From positions 1-16,219 of the forward strand of contig JAVBNP010000253.1 in NCBI GenBank assembly GCA_031551455.1: a stretch of DNA of 16,219 bases, in the 5' to 3' direction. The notes beneath the pieces are model-generated. The model searched no databases, was not told the DNA's origin, and saw only the letters and a list, made by a program, of their open reading frames with translations. Below are positions 1-7,230 of this stretch, in pieces. The translations under genes were made by a program, and so were the position numbers. Origin of the DNA: JAIRLS01 sp031551455. GTDB lineage: Bacteria; Bacteroidota; Bacteroidia; Bacteroidales; UBA4181. The first letter of the stretch is position 1; each line of letters opens with the position of its first letter.

Positions 1-1264
1 CTTCCGCCAATTCAACAGCGCCGGCACCTCCTTGCGCCCATACATCGGCAGAAATGGCTTGCACGCAATGTTCGCTGCAAAGTTCTTGAACCAATTCCGT
101 TTCCTCGGGCGTATCGAAAGCAAATTTATTAAGCGCAACCACAACGGGCAATCCGAAATGTCGCGCATTTTCCACATGCCTGTTTAAATTCTCCATGCCT
201 TTAACGATGGCTTTCAAGTCGGGCTTTTTCAAATCGGCCAAAGGTACGCCGCCGTGGTATTTCCGCGCGCGAACGGTTGCAGCCAAGACGACTATTTTGG
301 GTGAGATGCCCGCATTGCGACATTTCAGATCGAGAAATTTTTCGCCGCCGAGATCGAATCCGAATCCCGCTTCGGTAACCACATAATCGCTCAACGACAT
401 GGCCGTGCGCGTGGCAATGATCGAATTGGTGCCTTGAGCGATATTGGCAAACGGACCTCCGTGTATAATGGCGGGCGTATTTTCAGTGGTTTGCACCAAA
501 TTGGGATATACGGCATCGCGCATCAAAACGGTCATCGCACCGTCGGCTTTCAAATCGCGACACCACACGGGGCGTTTATCGTATGTGTAACCGATAAAAA
601 TATTTCCGATACGTTGCTTCAAATCATTAAAATCCTTGCACATGCACAAGATCGCCATCAGCTCGGAAGCAGCGGTGATATCGAAACCCGTTTCGCGGGG
701 AACACCGTCAGCCGTACCTCCCAAACCGACAACCATGTGACGCAACGCACGGTCGTTCATATCCATTACCCGTTTCCACACCACGGTACGCGGATCAATA
801 CCCAAATTACCCGTTTTGTTTTGGATATTATTGTCAATTAAAGCCGACAACAAATTATGCGCTTTTTCGACAGCGGAAAAATCGCCCGTAAAATGTAAGT
901 TAATATCTTCCATCGGCAACACTTGTGCATATCCGCCGCCGGCTGCTCCGCCTTTAATTCCGAAAACGGGTCCCAACGAAGGCTCGCGTAAAGCGACGAT
1001 CGATTTTTTTCCGAGACGATTCAATGCCAACGACAAACCGATGGATACGGTTGTTTTTCCCTCTCCCGCAGGCGTGGGCGACATGGCCGATACCAAAATC
1101 AAGTTGGAACGTGCAATTTTCTCGATATCGATCAACGACAAAGGAAGTTTTGCTTTATATTTGCCGTAAGGCGACAGATCATCGGCCGAAATACCCAACG
1201 ACGCGGCTATTTTCGCAATGGGCTTCATTTGCACGGAACGCGCTATTTCTATATCACTTAACAT
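1..1264 (-). CDS. fhs: Formate--tetrahydrofolate ligase (partial, C-terminus outside window)
   Basis: ATP-dependent ligation of formate to tetrahydrofolate, giving 10-formyl-THF for cytoplasmic one-carbon metabolism. I translated the minus strand from the ATG at 1264. It stays open to the left edge (about 421 residues), against a usual family length near 555, so roughly the last quarter is missing. Family hallmarks are the nucleotide-binding loop PTPAGEGKTT (residues 63-72), the signature GIKGGAAGGGY (102-112) followed by the PMEDINLHFTGD stretch, and the later signature AATVRARKYHGG. No frameshift is seen. The start fits the family N-terminus (MLSDIEIARS..., a helix before the loop). It is transcribed away from bamD. 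A candidate -7 element lies about 90 bases upstream, implying a fairly long leader. The assignment is essentially certain from the signatures. Confidence 0.97.
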   Translation of the reverse strand, partial: MLSDIEIARSVQMKPIAKIAASLGISADDLSPYGKYKAKLPLSLIDIEKIARSNLILVSAMSPTPAGEGKTTVSIGLSLALNRLGKKSIVALREPSLGPVFGIKGGAAGGGYAQVLPMEDINLHFTGDFSAVEKAHNLLSALIDNNIQNKTGNLGIDPRTVVWKRVMDMNDRALRHMVVGLGGTADGVPRETGFDITAASELMAILCMCKDFNDLKQRIGNIFIGYTYDKRPVWCRDLKADGAMTVLMRDAVYPNLVQTTENTPAIIHGGPFANIAQGTNSIIATRTAMSLSDYVVTEAGFGFDLGGEKFLDLKCRNAGISPKIVVLAATVRARKYHGGVPLADLKKPDLKAIVKGMENLNRHVENARHFGLPVVVALNKFAFDTPEETELVQELCSEHCVQAISADVWAQGGAGAVELAE

Positions 1265-1353
1265 AATTTATGATTCGGTTTTTATTTTTACATAATTAAT
1301 TTTCGAAGCAAAAAGTCCGATAAACACACAACAAATATCGATCCGACTTGGGA

Positions 1354-1361
1354 CAAAGCTA
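1354..1361 (-). promoter_or_regulatory. Candidate -7 promoter element for fhs
   Basis: Read on the minus strand the sequence is TAGCTTTG, an exact match to the Bacteroidetes -7 consensus TAnnTTTG. No TTTG is found about 20 bases further upstream, so the -33 half is missing. It would place transcription initiation about 80-85 bases before the fhs start codon. An 8-base degenerate motif can occur by chance in A/T-rich DNA. Confidence 0.35.
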
Positions 1362-1639
1362 ACATAAATCATCCGGATTTTTTGATGAACAATGCGAATA
1401 AAAATTATGTTTTCAATCCAACCGAAGTCGGGAAGATTTATTTTCCGTTCGCTTGCTTCGGCCGAATTTATTATTCCCGACGTATGAATTACGGAGATAT
1501 AATGTTTTTGCATTCTTTTTGTCTCGACAAATACTATCGCATGCGGTTTTATCGTTATCATACATCGATAACGGTTTGTGCGGTATAAAGTTTACCGACA
1601 ATCTTTTGCAAACCTTATCGATCATAACTCTTTTTTTTG

Positions 1640-1647
1640 TACTTTTG
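1640..1647 (+). promoter_or_regulatory. Candidate -7 promoter element for bamD
   Basis: TACTTTTG matches TAnnTTTG exactly and lies just after a run of eight T. The nearest TTTG upstream (1605-1608) is 31 bases away, longer than the usual spacing near 19-21, so only the -7 half is convincing. Initiation a few bases downstream would leave a leader of roughly 15-20 bases before the ATG at 1669. This supports that start over the in-frame ATG at 1657. Confidence 0.45.
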
Positions 1648-1668
1648 CCCGGTAATATGATATCGATA

Positions 1669-2481
1669 ATGAAGAGGTCTTTTTTTTGTTTCGCAATTCT
1701 CGTCGTCGGTTTGGCTTCCTGCAGCAAATTCGAAAAGCTGCGTAAGAGTTCCGATTATCCCTTGAAATACCGTAAAGCTTTCGAATATTACAATAAAGGC
1801 GACTATATCAGAGCCGGTCAGCTCTTCGACGATATCGTTACCGTGTATCGCGGAACCAACAAAGCCGATACGGTAGCTTACTATCAAGCGATGAGCTACT
1901 TTAAACAAAAGGATTATCTCTCCGCCTCGCATTATTTCGGCAATCTGTATAAAACCGAAAGAAATTCGTCCTTTGCCGAAGAATCGGAATTCCTCACCGG
2001 ATATTGTTTTTACAAACAAAGTCCGAGAGCGGAATTGGATCAACAAAATACGATGGCGGCCGTCGAGATTTTTCAAATATTTTTATTGCGACATCCCGAT
2101 TCCAAATGGAAAGCGGAAAGTGAACAATATTTGGCGGATATGCTGGATAAATTGGTCGACAAATCATACATCACGGCCAAATTGTATTATAACCTCAGTC
2201 AATACAAAGCATCCATCATTGCATTAAACAACAGTTTGAGTGATTATCCCGAAACCAAGTACAGAGAAGAATTGATGTATCTGTTGCTGAGATCGAGCTA
2301 TTTGCTGGCCGAGAACAGCGTTCCGGATAAAAAGAAAGAGCGATATCAATCCGCTTTGGACGAGTATTATTCTTTTATCGGTGAATTTCCCGAAAGTTCG
2401 TATGCCAAAGACGCTAAACATATGTACGAAAAAGTCGATCGTTACTTGAAAGCGAGAGGCGGAAACGAAGATGAAGATTAG
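1669..2481 (+). CDS. bamD: Outer membrane assembly lipoprotein BamD
   Basis: TPR lipoprotein of the BAM complex, which inserts beta-barrel proteins into the outer membrane. It sits on the periplasmic face of that membrane and contacts BamA. The 270-residue product begins MKRSFFCFAILVVGLASC. The hydrophobic stretch and lipobox LASC put the lipidated Cys at residue 18. Helical TPR-like repeats follow, including YYNKGDYIRAGQLFDDIV and the pattern YYQAMSYFKQKDYLSASHYF. The C-terminus has the family pattern FPESSYAKDA. I prefer the ATG at 1669. The frame stays open far upstream and an ATG at 1657 is possible (adding MISI), but 1669 gives a standard signal peptide and fits the -7 box. It leads the bamD-rpoZ-coaBC-DUF4835 block seen across Bacteroidetes. 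Its length is close to that of other bacterial BamD proteins. Confidence 0.93.
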   Translation: MKRSFFCFAILVVGLASCSKFEKLRKSSDYPLKYRKAFEYYNKGDYIRAGQLFDDIVTVYRGTNKADTVAYYQAMSYFKQKDYLSASHYFGNLYKTERNSSFAEESEFLTGYCFYKQSPRAELDQQNTMAAVEIFQIFLLRHPDSKWKAESEQYLADMLDKLVDKSYITAKLYYNLSQYKASIIALNNSLSDYPETKYREELMYLLLRSSYLLAENSVPDKKKERYQSALDEYYSFIGEFPESSYAKDAKHMYEKVDRYLKARGGNEDED

Positions 2482-2520
2482 GCATTCTTCGATTTTCGAT
2501 TGATGATGTTTATTCGTCAA

Positions 2521-2570
2521 TCAAAAAATCAATAAAAATCAATCGAAATCTAAAAATCAAAAAATCAAAA
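2521..2570. repeat. Phased A-tract repeat in the rpoZ leader
   Basis: Imperfect iteration of a TCAAAAAA-like unit. TC dinucleotides at 2521, 2529, 2539, 2549, 2557 and 2565 are separated by A-rich runs with 8-10 base spacing. It abuts an imperfect inverted repeat (2498-2506 with 2514-2522, 9 pairs including one G-T). The array ends just before the rpoZ start codon. A/T-rich, unstructured leaders are usual for translation in this phylum. The near-helical phasing could also bend the DNA, which is inference. Confidence 0.5.
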
Positions 2571-2580
2571 ATTAACATAA

Positions 2581-2919
2581 ATGGATTTTAAAAAATCAAA
2601 AGCGCCCGTTACCACCATTACCCGCAATTTGGACGAATTGTACGGACCGACGGGCAATATCTACGAAACAGTTGTTATTGTCGCAAAACGCGCCAACCAA
2701 ATAAGTGTTGAAATCAAACAGGAATTGAACCGTAAGTTGGAAGAATTCTCGAGCTACACGGACAATTTGGAAGAAGTATTCGAAAACAGAGAACAAATCG
2801 AAATATCGCGTTTTTACGAAAAATTACCCAAACCATCGTTAATTGCCTTGCAGGAATTTGCGGATAACGATATTTATTACCGCAATCCGGCAAACGGCAC
2901 CGAGTCGGATAATAGATGA
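2581..2919 (+). CDS. rpoZ: RNA polymerase omega subunit (RpoZ/Rpb6-like)
   Basis: Small RNA polymerase subunit that helps fold and hold the beta-prime subunit. The 112-residue product carries the omega/Rpb6 core motif GNIYETVVIVAKRANQIS (residues 26-43), where the helix with the conserved AKRA/ARRA pattern docks. The acidic helix after it (RKLEEFSSYTDNLEEVFENRE) and the tail up to YYRNP are the Bacteroidetes form. It starts 99 bases after bamD behind an A-rich leader and overlaps coaBC by four bases (ATGA), so the two are translationally coupled. Many annotations call this family simply RNA polymerase Rpb6. Position and motif make the call secure. Confidence 0.9.
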   Translation: MDFKKSKAPVTTITRNLDELYGPTGNIYETVVIVAKRANQISVEIKQELNRKLEEFSSYTDNLEEVFENREQIEISRFYEKLPKPSLIALQEFADNDIYYRNPANGTESDNR

Positions 2920-4115
2920 CACTTGAAGGGAGACATATCATAGTAGGCATTACGGGAAGCATTGCGGCATACAAATCCGCGATGCTTGTTCGTTTATTGG
3001 TAAAGGAAGGTGCAGAAGTAAAAGTAATCATGACGCCGTTGGCCAAAGAATTCATCACTCCGTTGACCATGGCGACACTTTCGAAAAATCCGATATTGGT
3101 TGATTTTTTCGACCCCGAAAACGGATCGTGGAACAGCCACGTTGATTTGGGCCTTTGGGCCGATGCTCTGCTGATAGCTCCCGCAACGGCAAATACCGTT
3201 GCCAAAATGGCAACGGGAACAGCCGATAATCTGTTGTTGACCACCTACCTTTCCGCACGTTGCCCCGTATTTGTCGCTCCGGCAATGGATTTGGATATGT
3301 TCGGACATCCTGCAACAACACAAAATTTGCAAACGCTGCAAGCACGCGGCGTACATGTCATCGAACCGTCCGTCGGCGAATTGGCCAGCGGATTGGATGG
3401 TAAAGGACGTATGGAAGAACCGGAAAACATCGTCCGTTTTTTGACGCATACATTGACGGCAGGCGATTGTTCCGGCAAAAAAATATTAATAACGGCGGGT
3501 CCCACCTACGAACCTGTCGATCCCGTACGTTTCATCGGCAATTATTCGTCCGGAAAAATGGGATATGCATTGGCCGAAGAATTAGCCTCGCGCGGCGCCG
3601 AAGTAATTTTGGTGAGCGGTCCCGTAAACTTGACTCCGAAGCATCCGTCCGTTAAAAAAATCGACGTACGAACGGCTCAAGAGATGTATCAAGCGGCAAA
3701 GGACTACTTTTCGAAGGTCGATGCCGCAATTATGGCTGCGGCGGTTGCCGACTTTACACCTGCGGAACCGAAACCGCAAAAAATAAAAGACAAACAGACG
3801 TACGATTTACGATTGATTCCCACAACGGACATTGCAGCCGAATTGGGAAAGTTGAAGCAACCCGAACAAATTTTGGTCGGGTTTGCGCTTGAAACGCACG
3901 ACGAAACGGAAAATGCCGTTGCGAAATTGAAAAAGAAAAATTTCGATTTCATTGTGTTGAATTCGTTGAACGACGCCAGAGCGGGGTTCGGATACGAAAC
4001 CAACAAAATAACCATCATCGACGCCGATAATGGGGTGCAACGTTTCGAGCTGAAATCCAAGAAAGAAGCAGCAAAAGATATTACGGACAAACTGGTTTCC
4101 CGTTTTCGGAAATGA
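2916..4115 (+). CDS. coaBC: Bifunctional phosphopantothenoylcysteine synthetase/decarboxylase
   Basis: Catalyses two steps of coenzyme A synthesis: CTP-dependent joining of cysteine to 4'-phosphopantothenate (C-terminal CoaB domain) and FMN-dependent decarboxylation (N-terminal CoaC domain). The 399-residue product has the usual full length. In CoaC, GITGSIAAYK (residues 11-20) binds FMN, His75 sits in NSHVDLGLWA, and APATANTVAKMATGTADN starts at 88. The PAMDLDMF segment begins at 122 and the clamp GELASGLDGKGRM at 154. In CoaB, ITAGPTYEPVDPVRFIGNYSSGKMG starts at 192, AAAVADF at 274, and KIKDK at 289. Two positions differ from the E. coli enzyme: Asp125 for Asn and Ser158 for the clamp Cys. 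From memory both are common in Bacteroidetes, so I still infer an active enzyme. ATGA overlaps on both sides indicate coupled translation with rpoZ and the DUF4835 gene. Confidence 0.96.
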   Translation: MTLEGRHIIVGITGSIAAYKSAMLVRLLVKEGAEVKVIMTPLAKEFITPLTMATLSKNPILVDFFDPENGSWNSHVDLGLWADALLIAPATANTVAKMATGTADNLLLTTYLSARCPVFVAPAMDLDMFGHPATTQNLQTLQARGVHVIEPSVGELASGLDGKGRMEEPENIVRFLTHTLTAGDCSGKKILITAGPTYEPVDPVRFIGNYSSGKMGYALAEELASRGAEVILVSGPVNLTPKHPSVKKIDVRTAQEMYQAAKDYFSKVDAAIMAAAVADFTPAEPKPQKIKDKQTYDLRLIPTTDIAAELGKLKQPEQILVGFALETHDETENAVAKLKKKNFDFIVLNSLNDARAGFGYETNKITIIDADNGVQRFELKSKKEAAKDITDKLVSRFRK

Positions 4116-5026
4116 CGATGAACGTTCGACATATTGTTTGTGGTTGTTTGTTCGCCTTGATGATTACCGGCGCACAAGGACAGGAATTGCGTTGTAACGT
4201 TCAATTGGTTACCACACAGATACAAGGCTCCAACAGAAGCGTAACGGAAGCGTTGCAAACGGCGCTTTACGAATTCGCAAATGCCCGAACATGGACCAAC
4301 AACGTGTTCACGACCGAAGAACGCATCGAATGCAACATGATGTTCAACATCACGGGAATGGTCGGTAACGAATTTACGGGAACGCTTCAGGTTCAGTCGC
4401 GTCGACCGGTATTCAATTCCGTTTACAATACCACGCTGATTAATTTTCAAGATAAAGATATAAAGTTCAATTACGTGGAAGGCGAACCGCTGGAGTTCAG
4501 CGATGTGGCTTTCCAATCGAACCTTACATCCATTATTGCGTTTTATGTTTATATCATTTTGGGAATGGATTACGACTCGTTCTCGCTCAACGGAGGTACG
4601 CAATATTTCCAAAAAGCGGAAACGGTTGTCACCAATGCCCAACAATCGAATGAAAAAGGTTGGAAAGCATACGAAGGGTCCTATCGGAATCGTTATTGGT
4701 TAGTGCAAAACCTGTTGGATGATCGTTATCGCGGTGTTCGCGAGTTTACATACAAATACCATCGTTTAGGATTGGACAGAATGAGCGATCGTCCTAACGA
4801 AGCGCGCAACGATATCTCCGATTATTTGAAACTTTTGCAGGACGTGTATCGTCGAAAACCCGACCCTTATCTGTTTTTATTGCAAATCGTTTTCGACGCC
4901 AAATCGAATGAATTCGTCGATATTTTCAATAATTCGCCTCCCGAAGAAAAAACAAGAGTTGTGAAGATTCTGAAAGAGATCGATCCGGCCAACATTTCGA
5001 AATACGATAAAATAACCGGTCAATAA
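4112..5026 (+). CDS. DUF4835 family secreted protein
   Basis: Exported protein of a Bacteroidetes-specific family. Some databases label it PorD and link it to type IX secretion, but the family also occurs in species without that system, so I leave the role open. The 304-residue product begins with a signal peptide (about residues 1-23, ending AQG before QELRCNVQL). The mature part has the family's early QELRCNVQL strand, a section rich in Asn/Thr, the FNYVEGEPLEF segment and the SIIAFYVYIILGMDYDSF helix. It has no lipobox and no further clear membrane segment. The start is the ATG at 4112, overlapping the coaBC stop by four bases; the ATG at 4118 is an alternative. In many relatives recN follows this gene. 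Here an OmpA-type lipoprotein follows after a 78-base gap. Confidence 0.85.
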   Translation: MTMNVRHIVCGCLFALMITGAQGQELRCNVQLVTTQIQGSNRSVTEALQTALYEFANARTWTNNVFTTEERIECNMMFNITGMVGNEFTGTLQVQSRRPVFNSVYNTTLINFQDKDIKFNYVEGEPLEFSDVAFQSNLTSIIAFYVYIILGMDYDSFSLNGGTQYFQKAETVVTNAQQSNEKGWKAYEGSYRNRYWLVQNLLDDRYRGVREFTYKYHRLGLDRMSDRPNEARNDISDYLKLLQDVYRRKPDPYLFLLQIVFDAKSNEFVDIFNNSPPEEKTRVVKILKEIDPANISKYDKITGQ

Positions 5027-5104
5027 AGGTCTAGAATTATCTCGAATCTAAAGATGCAATATTTAATATAAATATTTTTTATTAATCACTTAAATGTAAA
5101 GCTT

Positions 5105-5941
5105 ATGAAGTTATTTTCACTTAAAACACTGGCATTGTTGATAGTTGCCGTTATGCTCGGCTCATGCGTCGGCAAGAAAAAGTTCGTTGCGTCGGAAACG
5201 GCTCGCCTTACCGCGGAAGAACAAGTAAGAGCAATGACGGCGACCATTGAAACGCAAAACAGCATGTTGGCCAAACTCGAAGCCGATACGGCTCGTTTGG
5301 GGAAACAAATACGCGAATACAGAACGGCATTGTCATCCAATTTAACGGAACAGGGAAAATTGAACCTCCTGCTCAAAGGTCAGATGGATGCTTTGGCCGA
5401 ACGTGAACGTACGATTAACGATCTGAAAGCGATCATCCAACGGCAAAACGATTTGGTCAACGGATTGCTTTCTCAAGTAACCGAAGCATTGATCGGATTT
5501 AATGCCGACGAGTTAACCGTTCAGTTGAAAGACGGTAAAGTATATGTGGCAATGTCCGACAAACTTTTGTTCAAATCGGGAAGCGCCGATGTGGACAAAC
5601 GCGGAAAAGAAGCGCTGGCAATGTTGGCCGACGTATTGATCAAACAACCGGATATCGATATTTTTATCGAAGGTCATACGGACAATGTTCCCATCAAAAC
5701 AAGCCGCTTTACCGACAACTGGGATTTGAGCGTGCTTCGCGCGACATCGGTGGTTCGGATTCTTACGACCGAATATAAAGTAAATCCCGTACAAATCATT
5801 CCGTCGGGACGCAGCCAATTCTTCCCGGTTGCCGATAACGCAACACCCGAAGGTCGTTCCAAAAATCGTCGCACGGAAATCATCCTTTCGCCCAAACTCG
5901 ACAAGTTGTTCAAAATGCTGAACGAACATCAAAGTTTGTAA
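5105..5941 (+). CDS. OmpA/MotB-domain lipoprotein with coiled-coil stalk
   Basis: Probably an outer-membrane lipoprotein that tethers the membrane to peptidoglycan. The 278-residue product starts MKLFSLKTLALLIVAVMLGSC: the lipobox LGSC gives a lipidated Cys21. Residues about 30-130 are long amphipathic helix typical of coiled coil. The C-terminal OmpA-like domain (about 145-262) has the peptidoglycan-contact motif EGHTDNVPI (189-197), NWDLSVLRATSV (205-216) and SKNRRTEI (252-259), with the diaminopimelate-binding Asp193 and an Arg of the RRTEI motif present. The domain resembles MotB, but there is no membrane helix after the Cys and no flagellar context, so stator function is unlikely. The 78-base upstream gap is A/T-rich, with an A/T-only hairpin (5058-5076). 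A terminator follows the gene. The exact physiological role is unknown. Confidence 0.85.
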   Translation: MKLFSLKTLALLIVAVMLGSCVGKKKFVASETARLTAEEQVRAMTATIETQNSMLAKLEADTARLGKQIREYRTALSSNLTEQGKLNLLLKGQMDALAERERTINDLKAIIQRQNDLVNGLLSQVTEALIGFNADELTVQLKDGKVYVAMSDKLLFKSGSADVDKRGKEALAMLADVLIKQPDIDIFIEGHTDNVPIKTSRFTDNWDLSVLRATSVVRILTTEYKVNPVQIIPSGRSQFFPVADNATPEGRSKNRRTEIILSPKLDKLFKMLNEHQSL

Positions 5942-5971
5942 ATAATCGGTTTTGCGAAATAAGAAAAATGG

Positions 5972-6004
5972 AAAGCGGTCAAGTTTGAACCGCTTTTCTT
6001 TTTT
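5972..6004 (+). terminator. Rho-independent terminator after the OmpA lipoprotein
   Basis: AAAGCGGT (5972-5979) pairs with ACCGCTTT (5989-5996), eight base pairs. Additional CAA/TTG pairing in the loop is possible past a bulge. A T-rich run (5994-6004, one C interruption) follows directly. It lies 30 bases after the stop codon and ends the bamD-to-OmpA transcription unit. Confidence 0.85.
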
Positions 6005-6026
6005 CGCGACATTTGCATAAAAAAAT

Positions 6027-6034
6027 TAACTTTG
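6027..6034 (+). promoter_or_regulatory. Candidate -7 promoter element for the S41 protease gene
   Basis: TAACTTTG matches TAnnTTTG. A TTTC (6002-6005) sits 21 bases upstream as an imperfect -33 element; a true TTTG (6012-6015) is too close. Initiation would fall near 6040, inside the longer reading frame. The ATG at 6052 is therefore preferred over the one at 6013. Confidence 0.5.
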
Positions 6035-6051
6035 TACGAAAGAAGTCGACA

Positions 6052-7086
6052 ATGATCAATAAGTTCACATTTTCGGGATCTGTTGTCGGATTATTTTTCG
6101 GATTGGCGTCGTTTGTTTCGTGCAACGGTATATTCATGGACAAGCAGGAAAGCAACACCCCGCAAAATAATTTCGACCTGTTGTGGCGTATTGTTGACGA
6201 GCGTTATTGTTTTTTTGAAGAAAAGCAGATCGATTGGGACGGCATTTATGCGAGATATTGCAACTCGGTACCCCGGAGCACTCAAAACATTCACTCGGAA
6301 TCCCAACTTTTTGATTTGATGTCGAACATGTTGGCGGAATTGCAAGACGGACACGTAAGTATCGGCAACGGAACAGAATGGCGTACTTACGACGGATGGT
6401 TCACCAAATATTCCGAAAATTACGACGGAAATCTCATATACAACTATCTGAACAGACGCACCGAATATTTAAACAACGGCATGAGTTTTACCTCATTGTC
6501 CGAATCTGTCGGTTATATTCGTTGCTCGTCTTTTTCCGAAAAAATCAATCGCACCGAATTGGACAAAGCGTTGGCCGGATTTACAACGCATAAAGGAATT
6601 ATCATCGACATGCGTAACAACGGCGGCGGATTGGTTTCCGAAGCGTACACGCTTGCATCGAGATTTGTCCGACAAAAAACGCATGTGGGCTACGTACGTT
6701 ACAAAACGGGGAAAGGACACAACGATTTCAGCGAGTACTTCAACCGCTACGCAGAACCGGACGGCACTTCCTCCTTTCAAGGAAAGGTGGTGGTTATCAC
6801 CAACAGAAGAGTATACAGTGCAGCCAATTTGTTTGTTTCCATCATGAAAAATTTACCGCAAGTCCGGATTATGGGTGATACGACAGGCGGTGGCGGCGGA
6901 CTCCCCTTGTCGATGGAGTTATATAACGGTTGGATGGTGGAATTATCCACTAATCCGATATTCGACATCGACAAAAAAAGCATCGAATCGGGTATTGAAC
7001 CGCATCAAGTTATTATGCTCGAACAAAGAACAGACAAAAAAGACAACATCATAGAAAGTGCAAAGGATTGGATATTGGGCCGATAA
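6052..7086 (+). CDS. S41 family peptidase, lipoprotein (IRBP/tricorn-like type)
   Basis: Predicted cell-envelope serine protease. From the ATG at 6052 the product is 344 residues. A hydrophobic segment ends in FVSC, giving a putative lipidated Cys24. A helical N-terminal region runs to about residue 98, with the DGH motif (99-101) that supplies a candidate catalytic His. The core fold is marked by GIIIDMRNNGGG, then by VYSAAN with nucleophile Ser256, GDTTGGGGGLP and GIEPHQVIML. The Lys of the CtpA-type Ser-Lys dyad (the GKG of that motif) is replaced by Gly, so this resembles the Ser-His type of S41. Only about 50 residues separate the N-terminal region from the core, leaving no room for a PDZ domain. 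The longer start at 6013 would put charged residues before the signal and precede the likely transcription start. It lies between two hairpins and probably forms its own unit. Substrate unknown. Confidence 0.85.
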   Translation: MINKFTFSGSVVGLFFGLASFVSCNGIFMDKQESNTPQNNFDLLWRIVDERYCFFEEKQIDWDGIYARYCNSVPRSTQNIHSESQLFDLMSNMLAELQDGHVSIGNGTEWRTYDGWFTKYSENYDGNLIYNYLNRRTEYLNNGMSFTSLSESVGYIRCSSFSEKINRTELDKALAGFTTHKGIIIDMRNNGGGLVSEAYTLASRFVRQKTHVGYVRYKTGKGHNDFSEYFNRYAEPDGTSSFQGKVVVITNRRVYSAANLFVSIMKNLPQVRIMGDTTGGGGGLPLSMELYNGWMVELSTNPIFDIDKKSIESGIEPHQVIMLEQRTDKKDNIIESAKDWILGR

Positions 7087-7118
7087 TCGTATAAATCTGC
7101 CAATCTCGAATAAGTAAC

Positions 7119-7143
7119 CTTCAGATATTTCGCGCATCTGAAG
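7119..7143. repeat. Perfect inverted repeat upstream of the sugar kinase
   Basis: CTTCAGAT (7119-7126) and ATCTGAAG (7136-7143) are perfect 8-base arms around a 9-base spacer. The right arm includes the place where a -33 element would lie relative to the -7 box at 7159, so it could be an operator. It is only 32 bases after the protease stop and is followed after some bases by TTTTT (7151-7155), so it could instead be a weak terminator. The sequence does not decide between them. Confidence 0.55.
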
Positions 7144-7158
7144 TTCACGATTTTTGCC

Positions 7159-7166
7159 TAAGTTTG
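7159..7166 (+). promoter_or_regulatory. Candidate -7 promoter element for the sugar kinase
   Basis: TAAGTTTG matches TAnnTTTG. TCTG at 7137-7140 is a one-mismatch -33 element with an 18-base gap and lies inside the inverted repeat. The leader to the ATG at 7231 would be about 60 bases, ending in an A-rich stretch. Confidence 0.5.
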
Positions 7167-7230
7167 CGCGGTTAATCAAATTGCATAAAACCAACGACAC
7201 ATTATTAATTCATAAAAAAAATAAAACTAT

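Larger units (their letters stand above)
1265..1656. other. Divergent intergenic region between fhs and bamD
   Basis: About 390 bases lie between two divergent genes. The stretch is A/T-rich. The short reading frames on both strands have no recognisable protein features, no signal peptide and Cys/Tyr/Ile-heavy random-looking composition, so I call no gene. It holds a candidate -7 box for fhs on the minus strand and one for bamD on the plus strand. The roughly 275 bases between them (1362-1639) show no strong hairpin, repeat or RNA gene that I can recognise. Confidence 0.6.

Noticed and set aside
434..1169. Plus-strand open frames overlapping the left end (434-841 and 816-1169)
   Set aside because: They are antisense to fhs, whose frame is continuous and carries all family signatures; the products have no recognisable features.
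1268..1588. Small open frames on both strands in the fhs-bamD gap
   Set aside because: Composition looks random, they overlap each other on opposite strands, and no start context or motif supports them.
3704..4645. Long minus-strand open frame of 313 codons across the coaBC/DUF4835 junction
   Set aside because: It is antisense to two well-supported coupled genes, and its translation shows no domain or signal; a codon-bias shadow.
5058..5080. A/T-only hairpin followed by T run before the OmpA lipoprotein gene
   Set aside because: A 7-pair stem of only A/T is too weak for a terminator; more likely plain A/T-rich leader.
5105..5941. Reading the OmpA-domain lipoprotein as flagellar motor protein MotB
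   Set aside because: Similarity is confined to the peptidoglycan-binding domain; there is a lipobox instead of a stator membrane helix, and no motility gene nearby.
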